Assembly: GCA_950097015.1 (NCBI GenBank)
Contig: CATNEN010000038.1
Span: 6,807,001-6,871,000, forward strand
Source of the DNA: Macrostomum hystrix
Taxonomy: Eukaryota > Platyhelminthes > Macrostomidae
Reading direction: 5' to 3'
Length of the DNA: 64,000 nt
The notes under the pieces were generated by a model. That model was given only the letters and a program-made list of their open reading frames with translations, ran no database searches and was not told the DNA's origin. Of this stretch, positions 27,645 through 40,723 are shown piece after piece. The position numbers and the translations under genes are program-made. Position 1 is the stretch's first letter. Every line of letters starts with the position of its first letter.

Positions 27645-28355
27645 CACTGATCACCCTACCCCTTCTACCCCGGATCTCTACCCCTTCTACCCCGGATCTC
27701 TACCCCTTCTACCCCGGATCTCTACCCCTTCTACCCCGGATCTCTACCCCTTCTACCCCGGATCTCTACCCCTTCTACCCCGGATCTCCACCCCTTCTAC
27801 CCCGGATCTCTACCCCTTCTACCCCGGATCTCCACCCCTTCTACCCCGGATCTCCACCCCTTCTACCCCGGATCTCTACCCCTTCTACCCCGGATCTCCA
27901 CCCCTTCTACCCCGGATCTCCACCCCTTCTACCCCGGATCTCTACCCCTTCTACCCCGGATCTCTACCCCTTCTACCCCGGATCTCTACCCCTTCTACCC
28001 AGGATCTCTACCCCTTCTACCCCGGATCTCTACCCCTTCTACCCCGGATCTCCACCCCTTCTACCCTGGATCTCTACCCCTTCTACCCCGGATCTCTACC
28101 CCTTCTACCCTGGATCTCTACCCCTTCTACCCCGGATCTCCACCCCTTCTACCCCGGATCTCTACCCCTTCTACCCCGGATCTCCACCCCTTCTACCCCG
28201 GATCTCCACCCCTTCTACCCCGGATCTCTACCCCTTCTACCCCGGATCTCTACCCCTTCTACCCCGGATCTCTACCCCTTCTACCCCGGATCTCTACCCC
28301 TTCTACCCCGGATCTCTACCCCTTCTACCCCGGATCTCCACCCCTTCAACCCTTG
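27645..28355. repeat. 20-bp minisatellite tctaccccttctaccccgga
   Basis: About 35 copies, C-rich on the plus strand. tctcc/tctac alternates between units. Confidence 0.96.
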
Positions 28356-29374
28356 ATAGTATGTTGAATAACTCCTGATTTATTTAAATCTGGCCTGAAA
28401 ATATTGATGCGTCGACGCTGGCCATAGTGTGTCTACTCGCCAAGAACTTACATTAGCTTACAATAAGTAAGTTGCTGAAAATCGCAGTTGAGAAGCCGCA
28501 TGAATAGAGCACTTAACCTACTGGCGCTAATGAATGCCGAACAAATATTTTTAAAGGTAACAAAATTGTCACAGTCAGGTTTGTATCTGCTGCAAGAACT
28601 CACACAGCGCGCACTCAAATGCCCACTGACCAGCCAGTGCGTGCTCAAAGCTTTTGGTTAAGCAGTCTTTTTTGAAGCCTCAGAATTATTAGCATTCTCA
28701 GGCTGAATTCTTAGAAATGCAAGCTACGTTCGCGTGTTGTGTTGAAAGGCATTGAAAATTGAAAATTGTGATAAAAATATTTTTGACGATTTCTAAGAAA
28801 TTTCATAAAACACGGATATCTGAATATAGCATCACTTTCAAATGCTAGCATCTAGTGGTCCATGTTGGAATATAAATTTAATCTAATTCCAGATTCGAAC
28901 TCCCGACTTCTTGGTCATCGGTCAGTTCCGATTTTTTTCTTGGGATTAATTAAGCAAGAAAAATCTAAAAATGTAAATTAATCTGGAAATATAATCACAC
29001 AGCGGCTTGGATTAAATGGACAAATCCTGTATCAGGATTAACTGATACTGAAAGCAAACACGGCACTTCACAATTGCAACACACAATGTCCATTTATTAT
29101 CTAATCATTGGGGATGCTTTGGAGGCATGTCAGGATATAGGCATTCGACATTTTAATCTTCTTAATGCATCTGAATCGGCAATGCCATCCGCATTGGGGC
29201 GAACAGACACTGATAACCAGTCACCTGTCTAGCTTGTCAAGGCTTCGAACCGAAACTTGATAAAAATCTATATTTATGACACCTTTTAGTGTCCTACGAT
29301 AGATGCCTCATACACTCACACGCTTTGTCTGACTTAGCACATCTGCTTTTAAATTGATTGATTTTCTGCGCTTA
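28356..29374. other. Unique sequence with a tRNA-like B-box
   Basis: On the minus strand at about 28888-28906, gtcgggagttcgaatctgg resembles the B-box and T-arm of a tRNA-derived SINE. No full head or family match was seen. The rest is unremarkable. Confidence 0.35.
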
Positions 29375-29379
29375 TTAAC

Positions 29380-30370
29380 TACTCTCACTGCTCTCAGCTG
29401 AGATTCAGTCTGACTCTCACTGCTCTCAGCTGAGATACAGTCTGACTCTCACTGCTCTCAGCTGAGATTCAGTCTGACTCTCACTGCTCTCAGCTGAGGT
29501 TCAGTCTGACTCTCACTGCTCTCAGCTGAGGTTCAGTCTGACTCTCACTGCTCTCAGCTGAGATACAGTCTGACTCTCACTGCTCTCAGCTGAGATTCAG
29601 TCTGACTCTCACTGCTCTCAGCTGAGGTTCAGTCTGACTCTCACTGCTCTCAGCTGAGGTTCAGTCTGACTCTCACTGCTCTCAGCTGAGGTTCAGTCTG
29701 ACTCTCACTGCTCTCAGCTGAGATTCAGTCTGACTCTCACTGCTCTCAGCTGAGGTTCAGTCTGACTCTCACTGCTCTCAGCTGAGGTTCAGTCTGACTC
29801 TCACTGCTCTCAGCTGAGATTCAGTCTGACTCTCACTGCTCTCAGCTGAGGTTCAGTCTGACTCTCACTACTCTCAGCTGAGGTTCAGTCTGACTCTCAC
29901 TACTCTCAGCTGAGATTCAGTCTGACTCTCACTGCTCTCAGCTGAGATTCAGTCTGACTCTCACTGCTCTCAGCTGAGATTCAGTCTGACTCTCACTACT
30001 CTCAGCTGAGATTCAGTCTGACTCTCACTGCTCTCAGCTGAGATTCAGTCTGACTCTCACTACTCTCAGCTGAGGCTCAGTCTGACTCTCACTACTCTCA
30101 GCTGAGATTCAGTCTGACTCTCACTGCTCTCAGCTGAGATTCAGTCTGACTCTCACTACTCTCAGCTGAGGTTCAGTCTGACTCTCACTACTCTCAGCTG
30201 AGGCTCAGTCTGACTCTCACTACTCTCAGCTGAGATTCAGTCTGACTCTCACTGCTCTCAGCTGAGATTCAGTCTGACTCTCACTGCTCTCAGCTGAGAT
30301 TCAGTCTGACTCTCACTGCTCTCAGCTGAGGTTCAGTCTGACTCTCACTGCTCTCAGCTGAGGTTCAGTC
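29380..30370. repeat. 32-bp minisatellite with a perfect palindrome per unit
   Basis: About 31 units. Each contains tctcagctgaga or its variant, whose core ctcagctgag is its own reverse complement, followed by ttcagtctgactctcactgc. Variants gctctc/actctc and gagat/gaggt form runs. Confidence 0.96.
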
Positions 30371-31000
30371 TTGTATGTCACAAAGAGCAGTTCAGTTTAC
30401 ACTACAGAGTAGCATATCAAACATGAACAAAGCATTCACAAAACTCTGCAGTGAAAGGTGTCTGACTGCTGTGCCGTGACGGTCTTGGCTGGGTGCTTTC
30501 GCAGATTGTGTAATTTGAGTCTACGCACCTGGCTGAGCAGTTTCGATGAAGGTGATTCTATCTGCTCTGGCCTTTTATGCTAATAAGCTTGCGTTGAGCG
30601 CATGTTGCGCATTTTTCCTTATTCCGAATTTGCTCTATACTTATCTGTGCAGGAGGGGCGCTCTGTGGGAGGCTGGTCAGGTGCCGGATAATTATTGGTT
30701 ACCCAGCCTGGCATTTTCATCAGGGCGAGTGGACTGCTCACGTGAGCACATTTACCGCCCTGCACCTCCAGATCGCCTTAAGGAATTCCATCAAATTATA
30801 TGAAGCTCTTTATACGAGGAGTTGTCTGTAGAGATTTTAGTGAAGATTTGGACTGCCACTCGTCTCATGAATATGTTAGTTAATTATTAATAATTGTCAC
30901 AGTACTGTGCTGCTGAATGGGAATGCAATGGACCGACGCAAAGAATAGATAGTTATCAATATTATCATCTGATTCGTAGCTTAGATAAGTAGATGGTAGA
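30371..31000. other. Unique sequence
   Basis: A plus-strand frame at 30546-30803 begins with a hydrophobic stretch but has no recognised homology and no clear splice or start context. I do not call it a gene. Confidence 0.35.
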
Positions 31001-31004
31001 TAAG

Positions 31005-31352
31005 AGAAGTAGAGTAGATAGGAAGAGTAGAGAGGGAGAGTAGATAGTGAGGGTAGATAGGGAGAGTTGAGAGGGAGTGTAGATAGTGAGAGTAGACAGG
31101 AAGAGTTGAGAGGGAAAGTAGATAGTGAGAGTAGACAGGGAGAGTAGATAGGGAGATTAGATAGGGAGAGTATATAGGGAGAGTATATTGGGAGAGTAGA
31201 CAGGGAGAGTAGATAGGGAGAGTATATAGGGAGAGTATATTGGGAGATTAGATAGGGAGAGTAGATAGGGAGAGTATATTGGGAGAGTAGACAGGGAGAG
31301 TAGACAGGGAGAGTAGACAGGGAGAGTAGACAGGGAGAGTAGATAGGGAGAC
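31005..31352. repeat. ggagagtagata(ga)ca purine repeat
   Basis: Irregular units of 11 and 16 bp built on gggagagtagatag and gggagagtagacag. Confidence 0.9.
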
Positions 31353-31808
31353 AAATTTACGCTCGAAATTATTTTTGTATTGCTCCGCCCGTGAGATGCC
31401 ATCGTATTCTCAATTATTTTAGTAACTCAGGCTAGAGAACAAATCAGTGAATCTACTTGCATTGTTTTGTGACTGAAGCACTGCAGCTATCAGAGCAAGT
31501 TAATCTGATTCTGAATAGTAGGTTTCGTAGCGCAGGTAGTTAGCACAGAAATATTACTAGGGGCTCAAATGGCAAAAGCAAAAAAACGACAAGACAACAG
31601 ATTCCTATATTCATTATTCTGGCTACAGACATTGTGGCGCCTGAGCCACTAGGAGTTAACTATTCACTGGTACTCATAAAACGCATGCATATTGAACTAA
31701 AAAAGCAGGCCAATCAAAGGATCTTATTTTGCTCTGCTTAGCAAGCCTACAGCCAAATAATACGATTCCCCATTGCCAAGGGCTGAGACTGGCTTAAAAT
31801 TTTAATTG
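31353..31808. other. Unique sequence with a possible tRNA-like remnant
   Basis: tagcgcaggtagttagcac at about 31529 resembles the A-box region of a tRNA or SINE. A degenerate B-box, ggggctcaaatgg, follows about 20 bp later. Too short to be a tRNA gene. Confidence 0.3.
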
Positions 31809-31811
31809 ATA

Positions 31812-32935
31812 TGACTGAGAGAGACATTGATGGACAGAGAGAGAGACAGAGAGATACAGAAAAGAGACAGACACAGAGACAGAGAGACAGAGAGACAGAG
31901 AGATAGAGAAAAGAGACAGACACAGAGACAGAGAGACAGAGAGATAGAGAAAATAGATAGATACAGAGACAGAGAGACAGAGAGATAGAGAAAAGAGACA
32001 GAGACCTGCTGGCTCGCTGCCATCCGCTTTGTGCTCGCTGCCACTCTTTGTGCGTTCGCCTTGCTCTTTCTAGGGGTCTGGTGGTTAATGTGTACTTTAC
32101 TCAGGGCCTGCTCTGCGGGCTCTCTGGGTAAAGTGTGTCAACCCCCCACCCCTTCCTCCGCCTGTGCGCGGAAGAAGGGACAGAGACAGAGAGACAGAGA
32201 GACAGAGAGGCAGAAGGACAGAGAGACAGAGAGACAGAGAGATAGAGAAAAGAGACAGACACAGAGACAGAGAGACAGACAGACACAGAGACAGACAGAC
32301 ACAGAGACAGAGAGACAGAGAGACAGAGAGACAGAGAGACAGAGAGACAGAGAGGCAGAGAGACAGAGAGGCAGAGACAGAGAGACAGAGAGACAGAGAG
32401 ACAGAGAGACAGAGAGATAGAGAAAAGAGACAGACACAGAGACAGAGAGACAGACAGACACAGAGACAGACAGACACAGAGACAGAGAGACAGAGAGACA
32501 GAGAGACAGAGAGACAGAGAGACAGAGAGGCAGAGAGACAGAGAGGCAGAGACAGAGAGACAGAGAGACAGAGAGACAGAGAGACAGAGAGGCAGAGAGA
32601 CAGAGAGACAGAGAGACAGAGAGACCGAGACAGAGACAGAGAGACAGAGAGACAGAGACACAGAGAGACAGAGAGACAGAGAGACAGAGAGACAGAGAGG
32701 CAGAGGCAGAGGCAGAGGCAGAGGCAGAGAGACAGAGAGACAGAGAGACAGAGGCAGAGGCAGAGGCAGAGACAGAGGCAGAGGCAGAGGCAGAGGCAGA
32801 GGCAGAGGCAGAGGCAGAGGCAGAGACAGAGACAGAGGCAGAGGCAGAGGCAGAGGCAGAGGCAGAGGCAGAGGCAGAGGCAGAGGCAGAGGCAGAGGCA
32901 GAGGCAGAGGCAGAGGCAGAGACAGAGATACAGGT
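31812..32935. repeat. (GACAGA)n / (GGCAGA)n array with a 165-bp unique island
   Basis: 31812-32005 and 32175-32935 are gacaga-rich with gatagagaaaagagacagac markers. The last 240 bp shift to ggcaga. The island 32008-32172 is GC-rich and not repeated. Confidence 0.95.
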
Positions 32936-33295
32936 AGGTAGGTGCGGGTGTCAGACACGAAAAGGCTTTGTGTGCTGTAGCATAAAGGCGATAATCTCTG
33001 TGGCAAGTCTCTGCAGCGGTTTTTGATCGATGATGGGGAGAACTGCCAGACAGGCTGGGAGAATATTCGTCATTTGGTTCTGGAATCTCCAGCACGCTCG
33101 ATTGCCTGAAATGCTTCACTAACCTTTCTAGCTTTTTATCTTATCGACAATGGCTGCGGAGAAGACCAAAGTTGGAGGGTAAGCTGACTGACTGCAATGT
33201 AGGTATCAGATTCTGCCAGATTTCACTGCCCTGAAGCCGAGTTTTAATCTGCGTGCCGTTTTCAAAACTAACGGAATTAAAAAGAAATTGAAAAA
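32936..33295. other. Unique sequence
   Basis: Nothing recognised. Confidence 0.4.
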
Positions 33296-33299
33296 ATGT

Positions 33300-33415
33300 G
33301 AAGGAAAAACTAACTAACTTTTTTACCAAAACAAACGGAACTAAAACTAACGGAACTAAAACTAACGGAACTAAAACTAACGAAATCAAAACTAACGGAA
33401 CTGAAACTAATGAAC
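33300..33415. repeat. 15-bp repeat actaaaactaacgga
   Basis: About six to seven copies, immediately left of a SINE copy. Confidence 0.85.
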
Positions 33416-33417
33416 TG

Positions 33418-33645
33418 CTAGAGGATTCCGCGGCGAGGCCACATTTATTTGGGCGCAGCCGCGGAGAGAAGGCTTGGGGGCTTGTCGTGCAATTTACGCC
33501 CTTGAGGGCCAACCTCCAAGGCACAGTGAAGTGTACACTGCCTGACGATGAGAAAGTCAGGGCAGATGTACACACACTGTGTGAGTGTGTGCTCGGGAGT
33601 CAGCGAAATGGGCAGAATTGCCTCCTCGCTGGCTGTGTATCTAGC
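33418..33645 (+). repeat. SINE family B, copy 1
   Basis: Contains ttccgcggcgaggccacatt, gcagccgcggagagaaggct, gtcgtgcaatttacgccctt, gagggccaacctcc, gtgtacactgcctgacgatg and gggcagaattgcc. The same order recurs at 36.2-37.3, 53.25-53.5, 59.7-59.96, 60.4-60.6 and 62.7-62.97 kb. It looks 5'-truncated, starting just before the B-box region. Confidence 0.8.
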
Positions 33646-34788
33646 GACGATGTGCTATTACCCGCAGCCCTCCTGAAATTATTATAATAATTAACGGACT
33701 GCTGGAAGTTTGACTAAATTATTTGAAAAACTAACTTACTTTTAATTAACTAATTTGAAAATATAATAAAAGTGAAAATGACTGTAAAAATGAATCTGTG
33801 CTCCAGATAAATGTTGAGTTATTTCCAAGTTAATTTACTTATTTGAGGATACGGCAAGCTAAACAACTTGAACAAGCATTCGAATACCCTAATTTTAAGT
33901 AATACACTGACAACTGGCAAACACTTCACATGAGTTGGACTCAATTTCTGAGCAATACATTAAGCTTATCTGTTTGCTTAATGAGAATTTGACGGGTTTA
34001 AACAAAGACGTTAAACTATAGACTTGTACAACCAATGCAAACATATTATTCATGTCATAATCTTAATCTTAATTTGTAATTCTTCAACGTAAAATTTTAG
34101 TTTCTGGAAGCCTGGGTGAAGGAAGTCAAGTAGAAAGAAAACAAGAAAAATACCAAGTCAGAGCAAAAGCGATTTGATTTCACTCACGGCCGAAAGCCTC
34201 ATTTCTATGACTGTTTTCACTGTTTTCACACTTCCGCGAAGTGTGAATATTAATTTATGGCATTGTGACGCAACCATTGAGGTCTGAAAACTAGGAACTG
34301 GAAAGTATAGGTCGACTTCATGTAGCACAGTTGCGCGTGTGGCATGAAAGCTTACCCGTCTGCCCATCGTGCATATGGTACACCCAGTCGGCCTATATTC
34401 AGAGCTCCATTTTTCAACTTGCGGAGTTAGTTTGACTTAAAACAAACACTGCAGCCAGACCTGTTGAATTTTACAGGTCTTTGGTGCGCACAGAATCTTT
34501 TTAAATAATTGGACTAGAAATGGAAAAAGCGACTTTAGTAGATTTTTGAAATTCTCGATGTCTCCTAGCTAGGATAAACTTCAGTTTCCTACTTAACAAG
34601 GCAAACATAAATTATTTTAAACATTTTCTAGCCTATTCGGTGAAAGATATTTTTCGCTTAATTGAGAAGTTTAATGCACACTGAAATACAGAAGAAGAAA
34701 GAAAATGTTCCATTTTTTGTGAGTGGTGAAAATCAACTGCGCAGTTTTACTCCTGTGGAGCGTTTTGATTTCTTTCAGTTTGCCAAGA
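33646..34788. other. Unique AT-rich sequence
   Basis: No exon found, although the ephrin gene should continue through here on the minus strand if its 3' exons lie further left. Confidence 0.4.
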
Positions 34789-34789
34789 G

Positions 34790-34974
<185 letters not shown>

Positions 34975-35007
34975 TCCATTATTTTTGTTTAATCTGTGGC
35001 GGCTTAC

Positions 35008-38000
35008 CTTGAGCAGTTGGTGGCAGCTTGCCAGTTTTCCCATCGTTTGCTGCAGCTGTGGAATCGAACCCGGGACCTCCTCCAGCCACAGTGGGGGCGC
35101 CCGCAGCTGTGGTTGCCGCCTTTGAAGTCCCGGCTAAAGATGAAGTTGATGGCGGAACAGCTGGAGGGGTGATTGTGTCTGGAATCGCATATTTCGTAGT
35201 CTGCATTTATCTCTAAGGGATAATTTATATTTAAAAGGCCGTTGGGAATAGAAAGACGTGGAGAAAATCCTCACCTGGGTCGCCGATATCGATGTTTAGC
35301 CGCATGTTGCGCGACTCGCAGGCTCCGCCTCGCGTCTGATTCAGCCCTGCCCGACTGCCGCTCGATGGGGCTGCGGGAAAGATCACGTGATTAAATTATG
35401 AGTTACCTGTCAGACAGGGAGTGTTAGACAGGGAGTGTTAGACAGGGAGTGTTAGACAGGGAGTGTTAGACAGTAGCGCAGGCTTCACTCACTGAACACG
35501 TGAACTGTCCTATCGAAGGTTGGAGCTCCAGGGATCGGAGAAAAGTCGGTGACGAGAATGGCGCCCGAGTCGCCGGCGTTGGCGCACTGCAGCAGCAGGA
35601 ACACCTGACTGTCCGCCGACTGGCAGGCTGCTGACGCCGATGCGCTGTGCGTCTGGAGGAAATGACGGTCGGACTGCCATTATCTACTTCTCATTCACTC
35701 TATGGCCTACTTCTCATCAGCTCTACTCTACCGCTCTACTTCTCATCCACTCTACCGCTCTACTTCTCATCCACTCTACCGCTCTACTTCTCATCCACTC
35801 TACCACCCTACTTCTCATCCACTCTACCACCCTACTTGCCATCCACTCTGCCACTCTACTTCTCATCCACTCTACCGCTCTACTTCTCATCCACTCTACC
35901 ACCCTACTTCTCATCCACTCTACCACCCTACTTGCCATCCACTCTGCCCCTCTACTTCTCATCTAATCTACCATTGTACTTCTCACAATCCACTCTACCT
36001 CTCTTTTTCGCATCTGCTCTCTACCTATTTACCACTACCAGCTGAGTTACTGAGTCACTGCTCACCCAGTAGAGTCTGTAGAACTCCAGGCCGTTGGTAG
36101 GGCAGACGATCACCAGGCGGTCATTCTTGGGTACCAAGTAGCTGTTGACACCAGCCAGTTTGAAGCTGAAGGAACGGATTAAATTCACATGGATTCTTCA
36201 TGTTTTTTTTCATGTTATTTTAATTTTTTAATAAAAATGAAAATAATTTGTGAGAGTGTACAGTGCTTGCTGATGACAAATTCAGGACAGATGTACACCA
36301 CTGTATGCGTGTGTTCGTTTGTGCAGTGTATCTGTGAGCGCGTGTACAGTATCTGTGTGGCTGTGTACAGTGTCTTTGTGGATGTGTACAGTGTCTTTGT
36401 GGTTGTGTACAGTGTCTTTGTGGCTGTATACAGTGTCTTTGTGCCGGTGTACAGTGTCTGTGTGGCTGTGTACAGTGTCTGTGTGGCTGTGTACAGTGTC
36501 TGTTTTGCTGTGTACAGTGTCTTTGTGGCTGTGTACAGTGTCTGTTTTGCTGTGTACAGTGTCTGTGTGGCTGTGTACAGTGTCTGTGTGGCTGTGTACA
36601 GTGTCTGTGTGGCTGTGTACAGTGTCTGTGTGGCTGTGTACAGTGTCTGTGTGGCTGTGTACAGTGTCTGTGTGGCTGTGTACAGTGTCTTTGTGGCTGT
36701 GTACAGTGTCTGTGTGGCTGTGTACAGTGTCTTTGTGGCTGTGTACAGTGTCTTTGTGCCTGTGTACAGTGTCTGTGTGGCTGTGTACAGTGTCTGTGTG
36801 GCTGTGTACAGTGTCTGTTTTGCTGTGTACAGCGTCTGTGTGGCTGTGTACAGTGTCTGTGTGGCTGTGTTCAGTGTTTGTGTGGCTGTGTACAGTGTCT
36901 GTGTGGCTGTTTACAGTGTCTTTGTGGCTGTGTACAGTGTCTTTGTGGCTGTGTACAGTGTCTGTGTGGCTGTGTACAGTGTCTGTGTGGCTGTGTACAG
37001 TGTCTGTGTGGCTGTGTACAGTGTCTGTGTGGCTGTTTACAGTGTTTGTGTGGCTGTGTACAGTGTCTGTGTGGCTGTGTACAGCGTCTGTGTGGCTGTG
37101 TACAGTGTCTGTGTGGCTGTGTACAGTGTCTGTGTGGCTGTTTATAGTGTCGGTGTGGCTGTGTACAGTGTCTGTGTGGCTGTGTACAGTGTCTGTGTGG
37201 CTGTTTACAGTGTCTGTGTGGCTGTGTACAGTGTCTGTGTGGCTGTGTACAGTGTCTGTTTTGCTGTGTACAGTGTCTGCGTGCGTGTGTGCTCTGGAGT
37301 CTGCAAATAACAATTCTTCAGACCTATTGGCGATGGCTATTGAACAGATTGCTCTCAAAATTAAGCAATGCCAACTATCAAATCAATCTATCAATCTGCA
37401 GCCCAGCTCATACTCAGAACAAAAAACATCTGTTCTCATCTTTTATCTTTTGATCAAGATCACGCCCAAATTCCCTTTCTGACTGATGCCAGCAATGAGC
37501 AGGTGAGCTGATTAACGAGGAAAGCACTGCTTACTGGGTAGGGGGTGCGGAGTCGCGGTGACGCTTGAAAGAAGATGACAAAGAACCAGCCTCCGCAGCC
37601 TGCTCATAACAGCCGGCCCTCTTAATGCCTTTTTGGAGATCCGGGGCCGGCTCGACGCAGACTGGCCGGCGCCACGGCCCGGCGATGACGGACTCAAAGC
37701 CGGCCCTTCCAACCCCCCCCCCGATTCATACGTGCCCGCGTGACAGCTAGGGAAGATTGAGGAGAATAGGGAGACGGAGGGTAAGGAGGTTTAAAGGCTG
37801 AGTCTCTCTACCTACAGAAGTAGAGCTGATGGAGCTGTGGGGGGGGGCATTTTGAGCTGCGCGAAAATCATTGGATTGCTGGCCATTGTCCGATGTGCAG
37901 GTTTGGAGCTTGCACTCAACACTAATTTGTGATTAATGCCAGTCACAATGAGCCATTGATAAATCATGATTTATTATTATTTTTACGCGATTACTTTTTA

Positions 38001-40684
38001 AAGTAAAGGCTGTCGATTGAGATATGAGAATGGGATCAGTAAACATGAGGAATCTACTGAGATATGAGAATGGGATCAGTAAACATGAGGATCCCTAATA
38101 CGCTTTGGAATCCCAAAATCCTTAACAAAAATGTAATCGGTTTCTCATTCCCTTTTCAATTTGTACACCCGACAGTCAAGAATGTTAGTGGAATAAAAGT
38201 TTAATGATAACCCCATCTGTCAATCAAAGGTGGATTTGCGGGTAGCGGGCCATTGTGCCAGTTTTTATAACAAACTGTAACTCACAATGTGGCTGAATCG
38301 GTCATTGCTCATACGGGACTGGGCGGGGCCATTGGGGCTGTTCTGGTGGTCACGCGAGCTGCCTCAGTCCTTGTGTGGCTTAACAATATAAGGAGGCTCT
38401 GAGTAGGAGGGGACAATGCTTGATTTGCATAAAATGGCGACACAATGTAAGAAGGAAAGTGGAGAATTTCCCCGCTCTTGTCGGCACGCAAACTGAATTT
38501 CCTGCGCTAAACTGCTTCTTCTCATAGCTATTCATCTGCTGACTAATGGGAAGCAATCAATTTGTGCTCAGCAATGTCCCCCCGAGTAGGGTTTATAGAG
38601 TCTACCAATGACTGCTCATATTCTATCAATGACTGCTCATATTCTATCAATGACTGCTCATAATCTATCAATTACTGCTCATAATCTATCAATTACTGCT
38701 CATAGTCTATCAATGACTGCTCATAATCTATCAATTACTGCTCATAATCTATCAATTACTGCTCATAGTCTATCAATGACTGCTCATAATCTATCAATGA
38801 CTGCTCATAGTCTATCAATGACTGCTCATAATCTATCAATGACTGCTCATAATCTATCAATTACTGCTCATAGTCTATCAATGACTGCTCATAATCTATC
38901 AATGACTGCTCATAGTCTATCAATGACTGCTCATAATCTATCAATGACTGCTCATAGTCTATCAATGACTGCTAATAGTCTATCAATGACTGCTCATAAT
39001 CTATCAATGACTGCTCATAGTCTATCAATGACTGCTCATAATCTATCAATGACTGCTCATAATCTATCAATTACTGCTCATAGTCTATCAATGACTGCTC
39101 ATAATCTATCAATGACTGCTCATAGTCTATCAATGACTGCTCATAATCTATCAATGACTGCTCATAGTCTATCAATGACTGCTAATAGTCTATCAATGAC
39201 TGCTCATTATCTATCAATGACTGCTCATAGTCTATCAATGACTGCTCATAATCTATCAATGACTGCTCATAATCTATCAATTACTGCTCATAGTCTATCA
39301 ATGACTGCTCATAATCTATCAATGACTGCTCATAGTCTATCAATTACTGCTCATAATCTATCAATGACTGCTCATAGTCTATCAATGACTGCTCATAGTC
39401 TATCAATGACTGCTCATAGTCTTTTAATGACTGCTCATATATCACTGACAACTCATAGTCTACCAATGACTGCTGCAGCAGCTCTACCACTCTGTCCTCA
39501 TATTCTATCAATGACTGCTCATATTCTATCAATGACTGCTCATAGTCTATCAATGACTGCTCATAATCTATCAATGACTGCTCATAATCTATCAATGACT
39601 GCTCATAGTCTATCAATGACTGCTCATAATCTATCAATGACTGCTCATAGTCTATCAATGACTGCTCATAATCTATCAATGACTGCTCATAGTCTATCAA
39701 TGACTGCTAATAGTCTATCAATGACTGCTCATTATCTATCAATGACTGCTCATAGTCTATCAATGACTGCTCATAATCTATCAATGACTGCTCATAATCT
39801 ATCAATGACTGCTCATAGTCTATCAATGACTGCTCATAATCTATCAATGACTGCTCATAGTCTATCAATGACTGCTCATAATCTATCAATGACTGCTCAT
39901 AATCTATCAATTACTGCTCATAATCTATCAATGACTGCTCATAGTCTATCAATGACTGCTCATAGTCTATCAATGACTGCTCATAGTCTTTCAATGACTG
40001 CTCATATATCACTGACAACTCATAGTCTACCAATGACTGCTGCAGCAGCTCTACCACTCTGTCCTCATATTCTATCAATGACTGCTCATATTCTATCAAT
40101 GACTGCTCATAGTCTATCAATGACTGCTCATATTCTATCAATGACTGCTCATTAGTCTATCAAAGGCTACTTATAGCCTACCAAGGACTGCCCAAAGTCT
40201 ATCAATGACTGCTTGCATCTTCTCATTTCGGAATGACGCATTTCTTATAAAAGTGGATCAATCTCTAAAGTCTCAAACTAGATACAAGAGTACTTGGCTC
40301 ACTAGCCGCATGCTACCAGTTGATATCTATTAGCAGTTTTCAGCAATTAATAATCGCATATCAGCTGCCGTGAGGCAATTCAGGCGCCACCGGCAGTCGA
40401 CTAAAAGCAGACTGAAGCAGCTTGTCTGGAACCAGTCGGGCGTTTGACAACACAGGTCCGTGGCGCCAACGCTCAAGCCTGTCTGCTTCCACTCCCTCTG
40501 TCCTAGGGGCTGGTTCGCAGCAGGTACTGTTAAACTACAATTCCTGCGGCAAGAATAGACACTGCCAAAGCTATGCGTGGAGAATGAGAAGAAAAAAAGT
40601 AGAAAGAAAATGGAAAGCGGCGACCAGAGAGACAAGGCGCCAAAGCAGTCTATGAGAACCCTGACAATGCTTCGTCTGGGGTAC

Positions 40685-40723
<39 letters not shown>

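Noticed and set aside
29380-30370. CRISPR-like palindromic repeat array
   Set aside because: The repeats are palindromic, but the spacers are identical rather than unique.
30546-30803. 85-codon plus-strand frame with hydrophobic start
   Set aside because: No recognised family, ordinary composition and no supporting splice or promoter context.
32097-33119. Arg-Asp/Arg-Glu-rich (RDRETERQ) and Leu-Cys-rich frames
   Set aside because: Both strands of a (GACAGA)n array. The resemblance to RD/RE splicing-factor tails is only compositional.
36189-37482. Cysteine-rich repeat frames of more than 350 codons on both strands
   Set aside because: Generated by the 21-bp expansion inside a SINE copy.
38608-40155. 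515-codon plus-strand frame (poly-MTAHNLS)
   Set aside because: Tandem-repeat read-through of the 21-bp array in an ephrin intron. No start, domain or codon-bias support.
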